Shown one piece after another: positions 29,921-31,889 of a DNA stretch of 31,889 nt. The DNA comes from a virus. Location: the IMG/VR virus record IMGVR_UViG_3300037170_000172, positions 1 to 31,889 of that record. The stretch is one strand, 5' to 3'. The notes under the pieces are model-generated. The model ran no database searches and was not told the origin of the DNA. It was given only the letters and a program-made list of their open reading frames with translations. The stretch's first letter is position 1. Each line of letters opens with the position of its first letter. The position numbers and the translations under genes are program-made.

Positions 29921-31176
29921 GCACGCGGCTCACAGGCAGCCGCGTGGGGCTGGCCCTGCTCTGCGGCTACGCCTTCCGGCCGGCCGCTGTGATGCACCCC
30001 CAGGCCACCGGGGGCGAGGCCGCGGACCTCGGCACGGCGGAGCACGAGCTAATCGAGGCCGAGGGCGACCCAGAAAAAGCCGCGGAGGATGCCTTCGCTC
30101 AGCTCGTGGCGCGCGACCTGCGCCTCGAGGACGCCATCGCCCGCAACGGGCTGTCCGATGCCGCTGCGGCGGACCTCGTGGCCATGCACGAGGCGTTCAC
30201 CGAATGGTGGCCAGTGTGGTCGGCGGGGCTCATCTACGAGCGCGAGGTGCCGTTCGCGTGGGACGTCGCGAGGTGGTCGGCTCGACGGCTGCCGAGCTCG
30301 GGACAGCGAGACTACAGCGCCGCGGGGGGCACCGAGATACCCCTCACTGTCGACGCCGTTCAGGTCGATACGGTGGCCAGGGTCGGCACGGTCATCGACT
30401 GGAAAACCGGCCGCCTGCCGCAGCCGAGGGCCGCGGAGCACCCGCAGCTACTCACGGCGGCCCTGTGCCTCTCAGAGCTGTACGCCCTCGAACGCGTTCG
30501 GGTGGTCGTGGTGCGCGTGCGACCAGGCTGGGTCTCGGCGGATGAGGCCTGGGTTGACTCGCTCGACCTCCTCGAGCACGGGGGCAACCTGGCGCGGCTC
30601 GCGTTAGAGTTGCATTCGGCGACGCCCAACCCCGGGCGCCACTGCACCGAGTGCCACTGCCCGGCGCTGTCGGCCTGCGAGGGGCCACGGGCACTGGCCG
30701 CTCGAGCGCCGGCGCTTGCCGCCGCACTGCCCGTGGTCGTGGAGACCGAATCGCAGGCCGCCGCCGTGTTGGCTTCGGCGAAGGCGATCCGGGCCTACCT
30801 GGCAGCGCTCGAGGCCGGCGCTGTGACGTGGGCGCAGGCCCACGGGGGCGTGGTGCGGCTTGGGGATCGGGCCTGGTCTAGGGTGACCAAGGCGCGTCGC
30901 ACGATCGATCTAACGCGCGCGGAGACCGCGCTGCGGCTGCGGTTCGGGGCCAAGCTCGACAGCATGATCAGGGTTAAACGCACCCTCTCGATCTCGGAGG
31001 TCGAGAAAGCCGCGGCCTCCACGGCTCCTCGGGGCAAGAGGGGGGAGGCCTCAGGCCAGACCATCGCCGAGCTCGAGGCGACCGGAGGGCTCAGGCTCAG
31101 CGCCTATGAGATATGGGAGGAGGGCGCCACGAGCTCAGCGCCAGCCCCCGAGCCAGTAGGTGCCGTCCCCTTGTGA
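29917..31176 (+). CDS. PD-(D/E)XK nuclease with AddB/Cas4-like iron-sulfur cysteines
   Basis: This 419-aa protein starts ATG in an ATGA overlap with erf. Motifs: acidic D146 (LTVDAVQ), then VIDWKTG with D161 and K163, then HPQLLTAALCL as a QxxxY-like motif IV. Cysteines are C16 at the N-terminus (ALLCGYAF) and C243, C246, C248 and C254 after it (HCTECHCP....AC). This is the N-Cys plus C-terminal Cys cluster of AddB/RecB-like and Cas4 nucleases that hold a 4Fe-4S. A helical C-terminal region follows. It would process DNA ends to supply ssDNA for ERF annealing. Confidence 0.8.
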   Translation: MSTRLTGSRVGLALLCGYAFRPAAVMHPQATGGEAADLGTAEHELIEAEGDPEKAAEDAFAQLVARDLRLEDAIARNGLSDAAAADLVAMHEAFTEWWPVWSAGLIYEREVPFAWDVARWSARRLPSSGQRDYSAAGGTEIPLTVDAVQVDTVARVGTVIDWKTGRLPQPRAAEHPQLLTAALCLSELYALERVRVVVVRVRPGWVSADEAWVDSLDLLEHGGNLARLALELHSATPNPGRHCTECHCPALSACEGPRALAARAPALAAALPVVVETESQAAAVLASAKAIRAYLAALEAGAVTWAQAHGGVVRLGDRAWSRVTKARRTIDLTRAETALRLRFGAKLDSMIRVKRTLSISEVEKAAASTAPRGKRGEASGQTIAELEATGGLRLSAYEIWEEGATSSAPAPEPVGAVPL

Positions 31177-31186
31177 CGGCACCTAC
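31156..31186 (+). terminator. 12-bp stem hairpin at the end of the nuclease gene
   Basis: GTAGGTGCCGTC (31156-31167), a seven-nt loop, then GACGGCACCTAC (31175-31186). The gene's TGA stop (31174-31176) lies at the loop/stem boundary. There is no U-tract. It may be a terminator, attenuator or mRNA end. Confidence 0.55.
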
Positions 31187-31224
31187 GGCAGCACAAAGCC
31201 CCGCAGCCGCAAGGCCCGGGGCTT
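31182..31224 (+). terminator. 43-nt hairpin element, copy 2 (plus orientation)
   Basis: Identical (inverted) to 26839-26881. It has the same stem AAGCCCCG...CGGGGCTT and the same orientation relative to transcription. It lies between the nuclease gene and the octapeptide-repeat gene. Confidence 0.6.
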
Positions 31225-31249
31225 GTGGCGTTGGGGGACAGGAGACGAC

Positions 31250-31889
31250 ATGGCTAAGGTTCTTTGTCTGCGCACGTGCACCTCTAAGATGACTTCGTAC
31301 AACGATTTTCGGTGGCCCGAGAGCGGGCACGTTGAAGCGCCAGACTGGAGCCCGGTGGCGCGCTGCGGGCATGGGCTCCACGGCCTGCTCTGGGGTGAGG
31401 GCGACGGGTCGCTGCTCAACTACGACGTCGACTCGAAATGGCTCGTGGTGCAGGTTGACGATGATGCGATCGTGGACCTGAAGGGAAAGGTGAAGTTCCC
31501 TGGATGCGATGTCGTTTTCTGCGGAGACCAGGGCGGCGCCACCTCGTACCTAGCCGCGCACGGCTGCGCCCACATGTCGATCGTGGGCGCGACGGTCGTC
31601 GGCGGCCACGGCGCGACGGTCACCGCAGGCGACAGGGCGACGGTCACCGCCGGCCACAGCGCGACGGTCGTCGCCGGCGACAGGGCGAAGGTAACCGCCG
31701 GCGACTACGCGACGGCCATCGGCGGCTACGGCGCGACGGTCGTCGCCGGCGACATGGCGACGGTCACCGCCTGCGACAGGGCGACGGTAACCGCCTGCGA
31801 CTACGCGAAGGTAACCGCCGGCGACTACGCGACGGTCATCGCCGGCCACAGCGCGACGGTCACAGGCGGCGACTACGCGAAGGTAACCG
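31250..31889 (+). CDS. DUF7666-like protein with octapeptide repeats (C-terminus beyond window)
   Basis: ATG 31250 follows an AGGAG at good spacing; the frame is open to the window end (213 codons). The N-terminal globular part (about residues 1-105) contains RTCTSKMTSYNDFRWPESG, VEAPDW and CGHGLHGLLWGEGDG, followed by NYDVDSKWLVVQVDDDAIVDLKGKVKFPGC, a pattern I recognise in phage proteins with a DUF7666-type N-terminus. From residue 114 an octapeptide repeat runs to the edge: AT(V)(T/V)AGD(R/Y), AKVTAGDY and variants. Such repeats could form a right-handed beta-solenoid. The function of the family is unknown to me. Confidence 0.7.
   Translation, partial: MAKVLCLRTCTSKMTSYNDFRWPESGHVEAPDWSPVARCGHGLHGLLWGEGDGSLLNYDVDSKWLVVQVDDDAIVDLKGKVKFPGCDVVFCGDQGGATSYLAAHGCAHMSIVGATVVGGHGATVTAGDRATVTAGHSATVVAGDRAKVTAGDYATAIGGYGATVVAGDMATVTACDRATVTACDYAKVTAGDYATVIAGHSATVTGGDYAKVT
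31589..31889. repeat. 24-bp tandem repeat (octapeptide), at least 12 units
   Basis: In frame with the gene above, units such as GCGACGGTCACCGCCGGCGA recur every 24 nt to the window edge with mainly minor substitutions. Variable positions alternate between D and H/Y at unit position 7 and R, Y, S, M or G at position 8. Confidence 0.9.

Noticed and set aside
31550-31849. Minus-strand frame over the 24-bp repeats
   Set aside because: It is the reverse reading of the repeat (VVAGG.RR); the plus strand has a start with SD and a conserved N-terminal domain.
1-31889. Integrase, attachment site, tRNA or lysis cassette
   Set aside because: No recombinase motifs, tRNA cloverleaf or endolysin/holin pair seen in any genic or intergenic part; may lie outside the window.

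Overview
The window is a high-GC stretch of a tailed-phage genome (free phage or prophage) with a contractile, Mu-like tail. The minus strand carries a nearly unbroken late operon in canonical myovirus order. Read in the direction of transcription it runs: small and large terminase, portal, scaffold, major capsid, head-tail connectors, DUF2635-like protein, tail sheath, tail tube, tail assembly chaperone with a -1 frameshift, tape measure, DNA-circulation/LysM protein, hub (Mu gp44-like), spike (gp45-like), gp25/gp46-like protein, baseplate J (gp47-like), gp48-like protein, and then a series of fibre and appendage proteins. Many start codons are GTG. High G/C at codon third positions and the Vgb/NHL-type repeats at the left edge would suit a GC-rich host such as a myxobacterium or other soil bacterium, but the host is inference. 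I saw no integrase, prohead protease, holin/endolysin, DNA polymerase or tRNA, so both ends of the phage genome probably lie outside the window.

Layout: 1-512 is the truncated 3' part of the late operon, with near-identical 117-bp repeats encoding a beta-propeller-like protein. 622-4649 holds fibres and appendages; 4650-9956 baseplate and tail tip; 9956-14864 tape measure, chaperone, tube and sheath; 14857-17812 head-tail joining; 17816-21221 capsid, scaffold and portal; 21348-23375 terminase. 23376-24549 holds two uncharacterised coupled genes flanked by two palindrome-rich intergenic segments. 24550-28864, still on the minus strand, is the leftward early operon: XRE repressor, small proteins, RusA-type resolvase, a DnaB-N-domain protein, an SF2 helicase and a winged-helix protein. 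28865-28953 is a lambda-like divergent control region with three matching 12-bp operators. 28954-31889 on the plus strand is the rightward early operon: a small unknown protein, an ERF annealing protein, an Fe-S PD-(D/E)XK nuclease, and a DUF7666-like octapeptide-repeat protein cut by the window edge.

How it works together: the repressor and its operators would switch two divergent early transcripts. The rightward transcript supplies recombination functions (ERF annealase plus RecB/AddB-type nuclease). The leftward transcript supplies replication and resolution functions. The late operon builds and packages the virion. Translational coupling by 1-, 4- or 8-nt overlaps (ATGA, GTGA, TAATG) is pervasive.

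The points I find most worth following are: a perfect CCCTTTA slippery heptamer in the tail chaperone gene whose shifted frame runs exactly to the tape-measure start; an identical 43-nt hairpin element placed in the same transcriptional orientation in both divergent early operons; the operator architecture, with apparently leaderless starts on both sides; and three separate recently expanded coding repeats (117 bp, 57 bp and 24 bp).
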